From positions 1 to 64,000 of the forward strand of contig JAIYCX010000037.1 of the NCBI GenBank assembly GCA_027487795.1: a stretch of DNA of 64,000 nt, given 5' to 3'. The notes beneath the pieces were generated by a model that was not told the DNA's origin, made no database searches, and saw nothing but the letters and a program-made list of their open reading frames with translations. This DNA is from Pseudomonadota bacterium. GTDB taxonomy: Bacteria; Bdellovibrionota_C; UBA2361; SZUA-149; DAOLCO01. The first letter of the stretch is position 1; the number at the start of each line of letters is the position of its first letter. Both the position numbers and the translations under genes were made by a program. This document shows positions 44,528 through 54,422 of this stretch, piece by piece.

Positions 44528-46282
44528 TTATAAGACAAAACCATTGTCCCCAATAACTCTTAAAGAAGCTGATCCACTATTAGAAAGTTCTTTAAAGGGA
44601 TTATCATTTTTAAAGCCGCCAGAAGGAAATTTCATATCGGAAGTTTCAAGCTTAGATAACATATGAAGAAATAAAGTTCTCTCATCTGTTACATTGTCTG
44701 GAAGAATACTACTTCCCAATTCTCTAGCTAAGCGCTGTAAAACAAGCCATTCAGGATAAGAACCATTTGGCGGTGAAATTAACGCTTTTAATCTTTGTAA
44801 TCTAAAATCTTTATTTAGCATCACACCATTTTTTTCATGCACTGTTTGTGTTGGGATTATCAATTTACACAACTGATGAGCACCCACTGGAGCATCACCT
44901 AAAACTATCTCCCCGCCCACTAAGCCTCTAGGTGTAAGTGCTAAACTATTTGGAACAGCTAAAATACTTTGAGTAAGTTCTTGATCTAGGTCTGAATCTA
45001 AAATTGCTTGATCACCAATAAGTATTAGTCTTTTTATAACACCGGCGCGTAATTGAGCTAATAACCTATCATATTGTGCTTCTAAGCTAGCTCTCCAATC
45101 AGTTAGGTCCCCAGTAAAACCAAATAAGTTTCCAGATCTAGCATTAGGAGCATAATCAGGACTAATTAACTTAGACTCTAACTTTGTTAGCTTTCTTGTT
45201 CTTAGCTGAATTGCAGCTTGCTGATAAGGTGCGCTCTGCTTAAGGGTATTTTTAAGAAATTCTGAAGTTAACCAAATTTCTTCAGTAGTTAAAAAAGGTG
45301 ATACAAAAACTGCTATATCACTTGGAGAAGATTCGGAAGTATTTGCAAATGATTTTGCAGACTGAATAACAGAAGTTAAATTAGATTCTTCTAGATAATT
45401 TCCTTTTTGGATTAGTGGAGTTTTTGATCTCTCTTTAGGTTGAAACCTGTCAAAACCATATCTACCTTCATCGCACATCCATTCTTGATTCACTTCTGAA
45501 TTAAGTCGTCCCTTAACTTGGATTATTTTATCATCTCTAACATGCACAGAAATATTACATCCCGTTGAACAACCTGTACAAATGGTATCTTCACTACCTG
45601 TATACCAGATTCTAGAATTAAATCTCCATCTCGAATGAGTTAGAGCTCCGACTGGACATAAATCTACAGTGCAGCCTGAAAAAGGATTATTGAGTGGTCT
45701 ATCTTCATTCACCGCAATAACGGTTCTGTCACCTCTATTTAATACACTAAGTTCTCCAGTTTCAGTATATTCATCACAAAATCTCACACAACGAGTGCAA
45801 ACTATGCATCTTTCTCCGTCGTAAATAACTTCTTCGCCAAGCTTTTCTGCTTTAATTTTCTTACTCTTCTCTTCTATAAATCTTGAAGCCTTAGCATTAT
45901 AGTCATAGTAGTAATCTTGAAGTTTACAATGACCTGCTTGGTCACAAACAGTACAATCTAAAGGATGGTTGATTAACAAAAATTCTAAAGTAGCTCTTTG
46001 AGCTTCTTTAACCTGCTCACTAGTTTCTTGAGTTTTAACTTTCATTCCTTCGCTAGCTGCAGTGTTACATGCAATAGTAAGCTTAGGAGCACCTTCTACT
46101 TCGACCTGGCACATTCTGCAGTTACCAGCGATACTTAAATGCTTATGGTAACAATAAAACGGAATTTCTACTCCAATAGATTTAGCGGCTTCAATTAAAT
46201 TAGTACCTTTAGGTACAGAAACATTCTTGCCATCGATTTGAAGATTTACTAATTCTTGTGCTTTGGTCATACTCTCACTCAT
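44528..46282 (-). CDS. nuoG: NADH-quinone oxidoreductase subunit G (short form)
   Basis: 584 residues, much shorter than E. coli NuoG (about 900). The N-terminal part has all cluster motifs: 2Fe-2S Cys in CYHKHLSIAGNCRMC and CN; His/Cys3 in HPLDCTVCDQAGHC; and CIVCTRCVRFC for a 4Fe-4S cluster. A molybdopterin-type 4Fe-4S region follows (CTGCSTGCN). After about residue 285 the molybdopterin-fold part is reduced and poorly conserved. It carries electrons from NuoEF toward the subunits missing from this locus (NuoI, NuoB). Confidence 0.92.
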   Translation of the reverse strand: MSESMTKAQELVNLQIDGKNVSVPKGTNLIEAAKSIGVEIPFYCYHKHLSIAGNCRMCQVEVEGAPKLTIACNTAASEGMKVKTQETSEQVKEAQRATLEFLLINHPLDCTVCDQAGHCKLQDYYYDYNAKASRFIEEKSKKIKAEKLGEEVIYDGERCIVCTRCVRFCDEYTETGELSVLNRGDRTVIAVNEDRPLNNPFSGCTVDLCPVGALTHSRWRFNSRIWYTGSEDTICTGCSTGCNISVHVRDDKIIQVKGRLNSEVNQEWMCDEGRYGFDRFQPKERSKTPLIQKGNYLEESNLTSVIQSAKSFANTSESSPSDIAVFVSPFLTTEEIWLTSEFLKNTLKQSAPYQQAAIQLRTRKLTKLESKLISPDYAPNARSGNLFGFTGDLTDWRASLEAQYDRLLAQLRAGVIKRLILIGDQAILDSDLDQELTQSILAVPNSLALTPRGLVGGEIVLGDAPVGAHQLCKLIIPTQTVHEKNGVMLNKDFRLQRLKALISPPNGSYPEWLVLQRLARELGSSILPDNVTDERTLFLHMLSKLETSDMKFPSGGFKNDNPFKELSNSGSASLRVIGDNGFVL

Positions 46283-46320
46283 ATTATAATCTCCAACACA
46301 GGCTATATATCAAACACATA

Positions 46321-47673
46321 CTAAACATTAGCCGCCACATTTTTTGCATTTTCAGACACAGCATCTAATACCTGTGAAGATAATTCTTCACCAGTATTAA
46401 ATGTAGGAATTCCATTAGCCTGAGCTATCCTTGTATTAAATTCTTCAGGAAATTTTTCAATAAAGCTTAATACAGGAGTAACTAAAGCATCACCAAAAGG
46501 ACAAATTGTATGTCCAGCTATTTGGCTAGTGACACTTTTTAATAGAGGTATATCCGAGTATGTACCAGCTCCATCGTATATTCGCCCTACAATCTTTTGA
46601 ACCCAGTTTGCTCCTTCACGACATGGGGTACATTGACCACATGATTCATGGGAATAAAAATGTTGTAGATTCAAACAAGCTTCCACCATATCAGTGGATT
46701 CATCCATTACCATGAATCCTCCAGAACCAAGCATAGAACCTGCTCCCTTGATAGACTCATAATCAAGTTTAACACCTTCTAACTCATCAGCTCTTAGAAC
46801 TTGAACGGAAGATCCGCCAGGAATAACAGCTTTAAGTTTCTTTCCTCCTCTTATTCCACCACACTCATTATTTATAAAATCTAATAAGCTATAACCTAGA
46901 TCAACTTCATAAACTCCTGGCTTATTAATATGACCAGAGGCACTAAATAATTTTGTTCCTGCTGATTTTTCAGTTCCTATTTTAGCATAAGCTGAAGCTC
47001 CATTGAGAATAATCCATGGAAGAGTTGCTAAAGTTTCAGTATTATTTACAACTGTTGGGCAACCGTACAAACCTACGACTGCTGGGAAAGGTGGCTTTAA
47101 TCTAGGTTGGCCTTTATTACCTTCAAGGCTTTCAATTAATCCTGTTTCTTCTCCACAAATGTAAGCTCCAGCTCCTCTATGAACAACAATATCTAAACTG
47201 AATGTGGTTCCAAAAATATTTTTTCCTAAATAGCCCTTCTTATAAGCTTCTTCTATTGCCTGCTCCATTCTTACAGCAGGATAACCATATTCTCCTCTAA
47301 TATAGAGACAAGACCAGTTAGCTCCAAGCGCCCAAGCAGCTATCATCATGCCCTCAATACATAAATGAGGGTCTCTCTCCATCAATAATCTATCTTTGAA
47401 AGTTCCTGGCTCACTCTCATCTGCATTATTAAGCAGATAAATTGGCTTACCTAAATTCTTCGGTACAAAACCCCATTTCATTCCAGTCGGGAATCCAGCA
47501 CCCCCTCTTCCTCTCAAGCCCGAAGCTTTAACTTCTTGTATAACTTCTTCTGGAGTTTGTTTTAAAACTTTTCTAATTGCCTGATAACCACCTCTCTCCT
47601 CATACTTACTTAAGAGATGTTGATCTAAGTGATGAACGTTGGCAGTTAAAATCTTATGGTGGTTAGTCTGCAT
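46321..47673 (-). CDS. nuoF: NADH-quinone oxidoreductase subunit F
   Basis: 450 residues. The NADH site RGRGGAGFPTGMKWGF and FMN site AGAYICGEETGLIESLEG are complete, and the 4Fe-4S motif is ESCGQCTPCREG. This subunit oxidises NADH and passes electrons to FMN and cluster N3. It lies 37 bases after nuoE and 38 before nuoG. Confidence 0.97.
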   Translation of the reverse strand: MQTNHHKILTANVHHLDQHLLSKYEERGGYQAIRKVLKQTPEEVIQEVKASGLRGRGGAGFPTGMKWGFVPKNLGKPIYLLNNADESEPGTFKDRLLMERDPHLCIEGMMIAAWALGANWSCLYIRGEYGYPAVRMEQAIEEAYKKGYLGKNIFGTTFSLDIVVHRGAGAYICGEETGLIESLEGNKGQPRLKPPFPAVVGLYGCPTVVNNTETLATLPWIILNGASAYAKIGTEKSAGTKLFSASGHINKPGVYEVDLGYSLLDFINNECGGIRGGKKLKAVIPGGSSVQVLRADELEGVKLDYESIKGAGSMLGSGGFMVMDESTDMVEACLNLQHFYSHESCGQCTPCREGANWVQKIVGRIYDGAGTYSDIPLLKSVTSQIAGHTICPFGDALVTPVLSFIEKFPEEFNTRIAQANGIPTFNTGEELSSQVLDAVSENAKNVAANV

Positions 47674-47710
47674 AATTTTAATTTTGAAATATTTTAGAAT
47701 TCAATTCCTA

Positions 47711-48358
47711 TTATTTGAGATCTAGGCCCAGAACTTGAGATCGAGGAAAATCTGACATACCAGTCCCAAGTTCCCCTGAAGTTGTATGATAACGTAAATC
47801 AGGAAGTTCTTTCTTAATTTTATCAATAATAACATCCAACTTTTCAGCATCAACTAGCTCAAAGAATACATCATTGATTTGAACCATTGGAGCAGTACCA
47901 CAACTTCCCAAACATTCGACTTCTTCCCAGCTCCACATCCCATCAACAGATATAGTATGAGCTTCTATCGATAATTTTTCTTTGAGATAGTCAGATATTT
48001 TTTGAGCTCCGCACAACATACAGCTTAATGTCCTACAGATTTGAAAATGATACTTTCCAACTGGTCTTTTATAGTACATGGTATAAAAAGTAGCTACTGA
48101 CTCAACATGAGCAGGAGCTAAATCTAATTCTTCTGACACCCAACGAATAGCTTCAAGAGGAATCCAACCGTAGTGTTCCTGAGCCAAATAGAGAGCAGAC
48201 ATTACAGCAGACTTCTTGCTTGGATATTTTTGTATAATCTCAGCTAATCTACTACTGAACTCTCTGGATATTTCCTTTGGTTCAGAATGTACCGCATCAC
48301 TATACTTAATGAATGTTTGTTTACCTATAATCGAAAGACTTGATTTACCTGTTGCCAT
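47711..48358 (-). CDS. nuoE: NADH-quinone oxidoreductase subunit E
   Basis: 215 residues, longer than usual (about 165) because of a 30-residue N-terminal extension and a short C-terminal one. The 2Fe-2S ligands are in CRTLSCMLCG and CLGSCGTAP. It is the thioredoxin-fold partner of NuoF. Its start directly abuts the nuoD stop with no spacer. Confidence 0.95.
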   Translation of the reverse strand: MATGKSSLSIIGKQTFIKYSDAVHSEPKEISREFSSRLAEIIQKYPSKKSAVMSALYLAQEHYGWIPLEAIRWVSEELDLAPAHVESVATFYTMYYKRPVGKYHFQICRTLSCMLCGAQKISDYLKEKLSIEAHTISVDGMWSWEEVECLGSCGTAPMVQINDVFFELVDAEKLDVIIDKIKKELPDLRYHTTSGELGTGMSDFPRSQVLGLDLK

Positions 48359-49576
48359 TTACCTATCGCACTCCCCACCTATCATATTAATCATACCAAA
48401 AATTGGCACTACATCTGCAATTGTATGCCCTTCTAAAAGAGGACCCATGATCCCCATTGCAACAAAACATGGAGGCCTAACTCTTACTCTGTAAGGATGG
48501 CCACTTCCATCTGAAACAACATAAAAACCTAGCTCTCCATTTCCACCCTCTACTGGGAAATATATATCACCAGCTGGAGGCTTAATTCCTCCAAAAACTA
48601 TTTCAAATTGACTTATCATACCTTCGATGGAATCATAAACTTCATCTTTTGGAGGCATAATTATTTTAGGATCATCGATTGAAATAGGTCCATCAGGGAG
48701 CTTTTTAAAAGCCTGATTTACTATGCTCATAGATTCATAAATTTCATTGAATCTAACCAAAAATCTATCCAAGTTATCACCCTTTGATCCTAATGGAACT
48801 TGAAATTCAAAGTGATCATAACTAGAATAAGGAAAAGCTTTTCTTACATCATAGTTCACACCACTAGCTCTAGCTATTGGGCCAGTAATACCATATGCAA
48901 TTGCTTCATCCTTAGAAATAATTCCAACATCCGCCATTCTATCTTGAAATATTCGATTTCTAGATACTAACTTGTCTGCATCAATTAAATGCTTTTCAAT
49001 TTTCTTAAATGCAGCCTGAACAGCTTCTCTAAAGTTATGTGGTAGATCGCTTTTTAACCCACCAACTCTGGTATATGAAATTGTAAGACGTGCTCCAGTA
49101 ACTTGTTCAATAAGGTCGTATAGTTCTTCTCTTGCCTGCATCAAGTAGAGCATAACAGTAAAAGCACCTAGCTCCATCGCCCCTGCCCCAACACAAGTTA
49201 AATGATCACACATTCTGGAGAGTTCACTCATTATGACTCTAATATATTGGCCTCTTAACGGAACTTCTACATCAAATAAATTTTCTATCGCGAGTACCCA
49301 ACCAACATTATTAATGATTGGTGAAACATAATTAAGTCTATCTGTGTATGGGATAACTTGATTATAATCTACGTTCTCACATTGCTTTTCAAACCCACGA
49401 TGTAGATATCCGAGATCGACATCACATCTTTCAATTCTTTCCCCGTCTAGTTCTAAAATCAATCTCACTGTTCCATGAGTAGCTGGGTGTGCTGGACCCA
49501 TATTTAGAATCATTGTCTTACTTCTTAGGGAATCGTCTAATTCTCTAGCTTCCCAGTTGTTTCTGACATCAGTCAT
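48359..49576 (-). CDS. nuoD: NADH-quinone oxidoreductase subunit D
   Basis: 405 residues. Hydrogenase-like 49-kDa subunit. GPAHPATHGTVRL near the N-terminus and the quinone-site Tyr/His region are intact; the C-terminus ends in IGGECDR as usual. It is a separate gene from nuoC, which lies 45 bases upstream. Confidence 0.96.
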   Translation of the reverse strand: MTDVRNNWEARELDDSLRSKTMILNMGPAHPATHGTVRLILELDGERIERCDVDLGYLHRGFEKQCENVDYNQVIPYTDRLNYVSPIINNVGWVLAIENLFDVEVPLRGQYIRVIMSELSRMCDHLTCVGAGAMELGAFTVMLYLMQAREELYDLIEQVTGARLTISYTRVGGLKSDLPHNFREAVQAAFKKIEKHLIDADKLVSRNRIFQDRMADVGIISKDEAIAYGITGPIARASGVNYDVRKAFPYSSYDHFEFQVPLGSKGDNLDRFLVRFNEIYESMSIVNQAFKKLPDGPISIDDPKIIMPPKDEVYDSIEGMISQFEIVFGGIKPPAGDIYFPVEGGNGELGFYVVSDGSGHPYRVRVRPPCFVAMGIMGPLLEGHTIADVVPIFGMINMIGGECDR

Positions 49577-49621
49577 TATATTTTCTCCGGCATATTCTAT
49601 TTAATTTAGTCTTTTAGAATT

Positions 49622-50236
49622 TTAATTTAAACTATCCGTTGTAGTAGATATTTTCCTTCTAGAAGGTAATCCTACTAACTGCTCTTTTTTTAAATCTGAA
49701 GAGGTATTTCTCAATTCAGGCACTCTTAATTCAATCCTAGGTTGTTTCCCCCTTAACGGATAATCCTTCCTCAAAGGATGCCCAATGAACTCATCATACA
49801 TAAGTATTCTTCTAAGATCACCATGACCTTCAAAAGTAATTCCATACATATCAAAAACTTCTCTTTCTAAAAAGTTTGCGGCTGGCCAAAGACTTCTTAC
49901 TGAAGGTACCTTCGGTGATACCTCACCTACTTCCAACTTAATACAAAGCCTGTAATGATGAACAATACTTAAAAATTGATACACGACCTCGAAGCGATAG
50001 TCCTTAGAATCTAACCAATCAACACAAGTAACATCAATTAGCATATCTAAATTAACTATTGGATCTTCTTTTAAAAGTGTTGCGACTTTTAAAAAATTTT
50101 CTGGTTTACACTTGTAAGCTAAACCATAGCTCTTCCACTTTAAGGATTCTGAAGGAATAAGATCCGGAAAAGATCCTTTTTCTATGTATGATTTAAGTTC
50201 TAATTGCTTAGGGTTATGTATATTGGTCTCTGACAT
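49622..50236 (-). CDS. nuoC: NADH-quinone oxidoreductase subunit C
   Basis: 204 residues, 30-kDa subunit. SVRSLWPAANFLEREVFDMYGI and RILMYDEFIGHPLRKDYPL are the family motifs. It is the first gene of this operon; nuoA and nuoB, which normally precede it, are not here. The next gene upstream (yajQ, 50404) runs the other way. Confidence 0.96.
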   Translation of the reverse strand: MSETNIHNPKQLELKSYIEKGSFPDLIPSESLKWKSYGLAYKCKPENFLKVATLLKEDPIVNLDMLIDVTCVDWLDSKDYRFEVVYQFLSIVHHYRLCIKLEVGEVSPKVPSVRSLWPAANFLEREVFDMYGITFEGHGDLRRILMYDEFIGHPLRKDYPLRGKQPRIELRVPELRNTSSDLKKEQLVGLPSRRKISTTTDSLN

Positions 50237-50403
50237 GAAAATAGTTAAAGAATATTTATGTTGCTGAAATAATATATAATAAAGATTTTAGAAATAGATC
50301 ATCTTCAAGTTCTTAACTTACACTAAATTAAACTTAATAGACTTAGTTGCAAAAATTTGTAAATTTCTACCTAAAATAAATATTCTATATGGACTAAAGA
50401 ATT

Positions 50404-50898
50404 ATGCCCTCATTTGATGTCGTAAGCGAAGTGGACCTTCAAGAAGTAGATAACGCTGTTAATCAGGTTAAAAAGGAGATTGAAACGAGATATGACCTAA
50501 AAGGCTCAGATTCTACTATTGAATTCAGTCAGAAAGATAGCGTAATTAATATACAAGCTAATGATTCAATGAAACTAAAATCAATAGCTGAAATTCTCAA
50601 TCAAAAAGCAGCGAAAAGAGGCATTAGCGTAAGATCTTTAGAGTACAAAGACGCATCAAAATCATCGGGTGATAAAATTAGACAAGTAGTGGCAATAAAA
50701 AAAGGTATCACAACTGAAGATGGGAAAAAAATAGTTAAAATAATTAAAGAAATTGGCATTAAAAAATCTAGCGCTCAAATTCAAGATGACCAAGTTAGAG
50801 TAACAGGCCCTAAAAGAGATGATTTACAACAAATTATTCAAGTCTTGAAAACCAAAGTTACTGATTTAGATTTACAATTTACAAATTTCAGAGATTAA
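50404..50898 (+). CDS. yajQ: YajQ family nucleotide-binding protein
   Basis: 164 residues, full length for the family. MPSFDVVSEVDLQEVDNAV and ETRYDLKGS are the conserved N-terminal segments; the two ferredoxin-like halves are visible. Family members bind cyclic di-GMP or nucleic acids, and a regulatory role fits the exopolysaccharide and flagellar genes nearby (inference). It is divergent from nuoC and followed by purM after 19 bases. Confidence 0.95.
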   Translation: MPSFDVVSEVDLQEVDNAVNQVKKEIETRYDLKGSDSTIEFSQKDSVINIQANDSMKLKSIAEILNQKAAKRGISVRSLEYKDASKSSGDKIRQVVAIKKGITTEDGKKIVKIIKEIGIKKSSAQIQDDQVRVTGPKRDDLQQIIQVLKTKVTDLDLQFTNFRD

Positions 50899-50917
50899 AT
50901 CCCATACTAAAAATCAT

Positions 50918-52132
50918 ATGGACAATAAGAAACAAAATTCACATAGTCACAATTTACCGGACAAAAACTCCCTCAGTTATGAAAGTCTTGGCGCATCAGC
51001 AGACAAGGCTGGTCTACACCAAATTCTAACAGACTTAAATATGGAGGCTAAAGAAAAGCTATTTTGCCAAGTGATTCCTGATATTGCTGGTGACGAAGAT
51101 TACTATTCGTTCATTCACTGTGACGGTGCAGGAACGAAGGGTATAATTGCATATTTGTGGTATAAAGAAACAGGCGATACCAGCTATTTTTCAAGGCTGG
51201 CCGAAGATTCTTTAGTTATGAATCTTGATGATGTTTTTTGTCTTGGAATTCCAGATAAAATAATTCTAGCAAATGCAATCGCTAGGAATTCAAGGCTAAT
51301 ACCAAACGAAGCAATTAAAGCGGTCATTCAAGGTTATGAATTAGCCTCAGAAAAACTTAAAAAATATGGTATAAATATAGAACTATCTGGTGGTGAAACA
51401 GCTGACTGTGGCGATACCGTTAGAACTCTTTTAGTAGATGCTACAGCAACAGGAAGAATAAAAAAATCAAACATAATAAATCCAGCGAATATTACTGCAG
51501 GAGATGTTATTGTTGGGTTCTCCAGTTCAGGTACTACCAATTATGACAGCCATAACAATTCCGGTATTGGCTCTAACGGCTTAACTCTAGCTAGGCACTG
51601 CATACTTACGAATAATTATCTTAAAAACTACCCAGAAATAGTAGATACTGGATTAGATCTTAAATCTGTTTACCAAGGTGATTATAAAGTTAAAGATACT
51701 CCTTATCCCCTAAATACTAGCATTGGAGATGCACTATCAAGTCCGACTAGAAGTTATGCTCCTGTTCTAAAAGCGATGCTAGAAGAATATAAGGAAAAGA
51801 TACACGGGATCATCCATTTAACCGGAGGAGCTCACGGAAAAGTATTAAGGTTTATAAAAAATCTAAAAATAATTAAAGATGCATTACCAAGTCCTCCTCC
51901 CATTTTTGACTTAATAAAAGTTGGTGGAAGAGTTCAAATTGAAGAAATGTACAGAGTTTTTAATATGGGTATTAGACTTGAAATTTACACTGACGCAGTT
52001 ACTGCGAATAAGCTAATAGAGATTTCTAATTCATTTGGATTAAATGCTTATTTAATTGGTAGAGTAGAAAGTGATTCGAAGCCTAACGTAGAGATTAGAC
52101 TTAATGAAGTTAATTTTACATATCAGTTATAG
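50918..52132 (+). CDS. purM: Phosphoribosylformylglycinamidine cyclo-ligase (AIR synthase)
   Basis: 404 residues, a longer PurM form like that of Bacteroidetes. SYESLGASADKAGL is the N-terminal start, HCDGAGTKG and the AEDSLVMNLDDVFCLG region form the ATP/substrate site, and ELSGGETADCGD matches the PurM Gly-rich motif. The C-terminal AIRS domain has IIHLTGGAHGKVLRF and FNMGIRLEIY. It makes aminoimidazole ribonucleotide in purine synthesis. It ends at a hairpin terminator. Confidence 0.85.
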   Translation: MDNKKQNSHSHNLPDKNSLSYESLGASADKAGLHQILTDLNMEAKEKLFCQVIPDIAGDEDYYSFIHCDGAGTKGIIAYLWYKETGDTSYFSRLAEDSLVMNLDDVFCLGIPDKIILANAIARNSRLIPNEAIKAVIQGYELASEKLKKYGINIELSGGETADCGDTVRTLLVDATATGRIKKSNIINPANITAGDVIVGFSSSGTTNYDSHNNSGIGSNGLTLARHCILTNNYLKNYPEIVDTGLDLKSVYQGDYKVKDTPYPLNTSIGDALSSPTRSYAPVLKAMLEEYKEKIHGIIHLTGGAHGKVLRFIKNLKIIKDALPSPPPIFDLIKVGGRVQIEEMYRVFNMGIRLEIYTDAVTANKLIEISNSFGLNAYLIGRVESDSKPNVEIRLNEVNFTYQL

Positions 52133-52134
52133 AT

Positions 52135-52170
52135 TCTACGAGCTACAAATTTATAGCTCGTAGATATTCT
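52135..52170. terminator. Terminator after purM
   Basis: TCTACGAGCTA (52135-52145) pairs perfectly with TAGCTCGTAGA (52154-52164), with an 8-base loop, followed by TATTCTTTT. It separates purM from the convergent gene at 52184. Confidence 0.8.
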
Positions 52171-52183
52171 TTTAACTTTATTG

Positions 52184-52561
52184 TTAAAGAGCTGGCTTGT
52201 ATGTTTCCTCAATCACCGCACCAAAATAGGGTGAAGGACCTTGTGATACATCTCTCATCATTTCACTAGCTTCCCTAGTATCAACTAAAGCCCAGTGCAT
52301 TCTAGGGGTACCATCTGTTTGTGGATCTAGAAACTTTCTTACTACGAGGAAGCTATCGCCATTAACGGCATCCATAGCATTTACAATTCTATATATATGT
52401 AATTCGTGTTTTTTAGAGTTAGCAGCTCTTTGAGCTTTTGGTCTTAATTCGTCTAAAACCTTTGATAATATCCATTCTCCCGAATTAACTGAAGGGCATG
52501 CAAAAAGAACTGTCCCTCTATCTAAACTTTGCTCAATATCGCTTAAAAAATCTACTGACAT
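52184..52561 (-). CDS. Hypothetical cytoplasmic protein
   Basis: 125 residues, soluble, no recognised family. Features include an N-terminal acidic stretch (SDIEQSLDR), a central basic patch (RPKAQRAANSKKHELH), and a conserved-looking MHWALVDTREASEMM. It is convergent with purM across a terminator and lies 153 bases after the beta-barrel gene on the same strand. Confidence 0.55.
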   Translation of the reverse strand: MSVDFLSDIEQSLDRGTVLFACPSVNSGEWILSKVLDELRPKAQRAANSKKHELHIYRIVNAMDAVNGDSFLVVRKFLDPQTDGTPRMHWALVDTREASEMMRDVSQGPSPYFGAVIEETYKPAL

Positions 52562-52713
52562 CAGATTAACCCTTTGAAATTTATTTAAATAAAACCACTA
52601 AAAAGCATATCGGAATAGAAAAGAAATGACTTGAGCCTATATTTTTAAAATACCTATATAGAATTTTAAAATACGAGCTTTGAGATAAATTGTTAAACTT
52701 TATAAATGAGAAT

Positions 52714-54159
52714 CTACAAAGGCAAACCAACAAATCCAGCATTAATGCCAAAGAAAAGTCTATTAACAGTAAAATCAGGCTCAGTCGCTCCTAAGGTATC
52801 ATTTAATAGACCACTATTTCCATTTTGTTTAGAAAAATTATAACCACCTGTTAAAGATACAGTTGGTGTAACCTTATAAGTTAAAGAACTACTAGCCTCA
52901 TATCTGTCTGATTGACCAGCCAGGGACAAAGACTGATTATCAAAGTAGAAATATCGACCACCTAAACTTAATTGCCATGATTCACTTATTGAATTTACTA
53001 AGTTTAAGAATATTGTTCTATTTATAAATCTCTGACCATCTATATTCGTAGAGAAGCCTTCAGTGGATCCCAAAGTGACCAATGAAGCTTGGTCAAATTG
53101 GTAATTTAGTGCCAATGAGTAAGTTAAACCTGTATTATCACTAGAAGGTGTTAATTCTCTGGTAGAAATCTGCCCATCTTCAGCTACCGTTGAAATACTA
53201 ACGGTATCTGGCGCATTTTGTAATCTTGAGTATGCTCCTCCAAGCGTTCCAGTAAATGAAAAATCTCTTGATATTTGATAATCAGCAGTTGAGACCAACT
53301 CTCCATTAGTCCTATCAAGGCTACTTGGATCTCGAAAGACGGCACCAGAGCCTTGATTATGTATTTCAGTAAAAAGCTGAACTCCAGCAGAACTTCTAAG
53401 ACCAAGCTCTAAGTTTTCAGCAAATTTTCTGCGAATTGCTGCCTGTGCAGTATGAGAATGAAAATCAACTCCTTGTATTGCAGTGGTGGTATTGGGGCTA
53501 GAGGCGTCACTAAGTAATAATTCACCCAAAAACTTTTGATATGTGCCTAAATAACCTAAATCAAGAGAACTAAGTGAGTCGAGTTCTAACCCCTTCAAAC
53601 CTAAATTACCTGATAATTGATAGTTTTGAGCTGTTCTAGTTGCTGTTCCACTAGCAACACCTAAGTTATTAGATGCAGATTGTAGAGAATTTATTATACC
53701 AGCAGAAAATGGTCTAGGAAGAATGTTCTCTGATAAGTTCGTTGTAATATTTCCGTCTAATGTAACTCTGTTCTGTTCGTTAAATTCAGAAAAAAGTATT
53801 AATCCAGGTCGAAACTGATAAGTAGTAGGTATGGTATCATTTAAAGTTAATGGTTTGCCTGAAAAATCTAATGCTAAATTAGTTATAAAATCATGATTCT
53901 CTTTTCCATCCCTATCAGTAGTCAATAATCCTGAATCTAAATTACCAGTATTAGAATTTAGTAGGTCATCATTTATGAAAAAAGTTGCAGGTCTCTTATT
54001 ACCATTTTCAAGAAAGATGTTGTCATCATATAAAGTCTGCGCGGAGGTAGTAATTGCTACTTGGGCTTCTAATTTAGAAGATACCAATCCCGTAAATATA
54101 GTTGTTAATAATAAAACTGAGACTTTTAAAATTTTGCTTACTAACTTTTTCTTTAACAT
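52714..54159 (-). CDS. Predicted outer-membrane beta-barrel protein
   Basis: I choose the ATG at 54159 (481 residues, MLKKKLVSKI), which gives a normal signal peptide (basic start, hydrophobic core, SKLEAQ cleavage), instead of the ATG at 54198. The mature protein shows alternating polar and hydrophobic strands throughout, with many Tyr and Asn turns, as in a 16-18-strand barrel. There are no Cys in the mature part. It resembles outer-membrane proteins linked to XrtA-type exopolysaccharide export, but only in general form, and the last residue is Leu rather than Phe. It may be the outer-membrane channel for the polysaccharide system. Confidence 0.65.
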   Translation of the reverse strand: MLKKKLVSKILKVSVLLLTTIFTGLVSSKLEAQVAITTSAQTLYDDNIFLENGNKRPATFFINDDLLNSNTGNLDSGLLTTDRDGKENHDFITNLALDFSGKPLTLNDTIPTTYQFRPGLILFSEFNEQNRVTLDGNITTNLSENILPRPFSAGIINSLQSASNNLGVASGTATRTAQNYQLSGNLGLKGLELDSLSSLDLGYLGTYQKFLGELLLSDASSPNTTTAIQGVDFHSHTAQAAIRRKFAENLELGLRSSAGVQLFTEIHNQGSGAVFRDPSSLDRTNGELVSTADYQISRDFSFTGTLGGAYSRLQNAPDTVSISTVAEDGQISTRELTPSSDNTGLTYSLALNYQFDQASLVTLGSTEGFSTNIDGQRFINRTIFLNLVNSISESWQLSLGGRYFYFDNQSLSLAGQSDRYEASSSLTYKVTPTVSLTGGYNFSKQNGNSGLLNDTLGATEPDFTVNRLFFGINAGFVGLPL

Positions 54160-54422
54160 TCTAGTTTCTTTAGATCCATTTATAAGTACTAAACACAACT
54201 ATTTAGATTAAATAGGATTATTACTAAAGCGAAAAGATCTTATTTTTATTTAATATTCAGAACAAAAGTCTGAAAAGACCCTACTTTTATTGACTATTTT
54301 AATAAAGATTTATGTACTAAAGGTATATAGCACTTTGTTCCGATAGTTATCTTAAGCAAAATAATTGCGATTTTAGAAAACTATAATTTTATATTAATTA
54401 TTAAAGAGTCGAAGGTAAGAAA

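Noticed and set aside
53184..53405. 73-residue minus-strand frame inside the beta-barrel gene
   Set aside because: It lies wholly within the longer gene on the same strand in another frame and shows no signal or domain.
52714..54198. Longer start for the beta-barrel protein
   Set aside because: The ATG at 54159 gives a normal signal peptide, while the longer form puts 13 polar residues before it.
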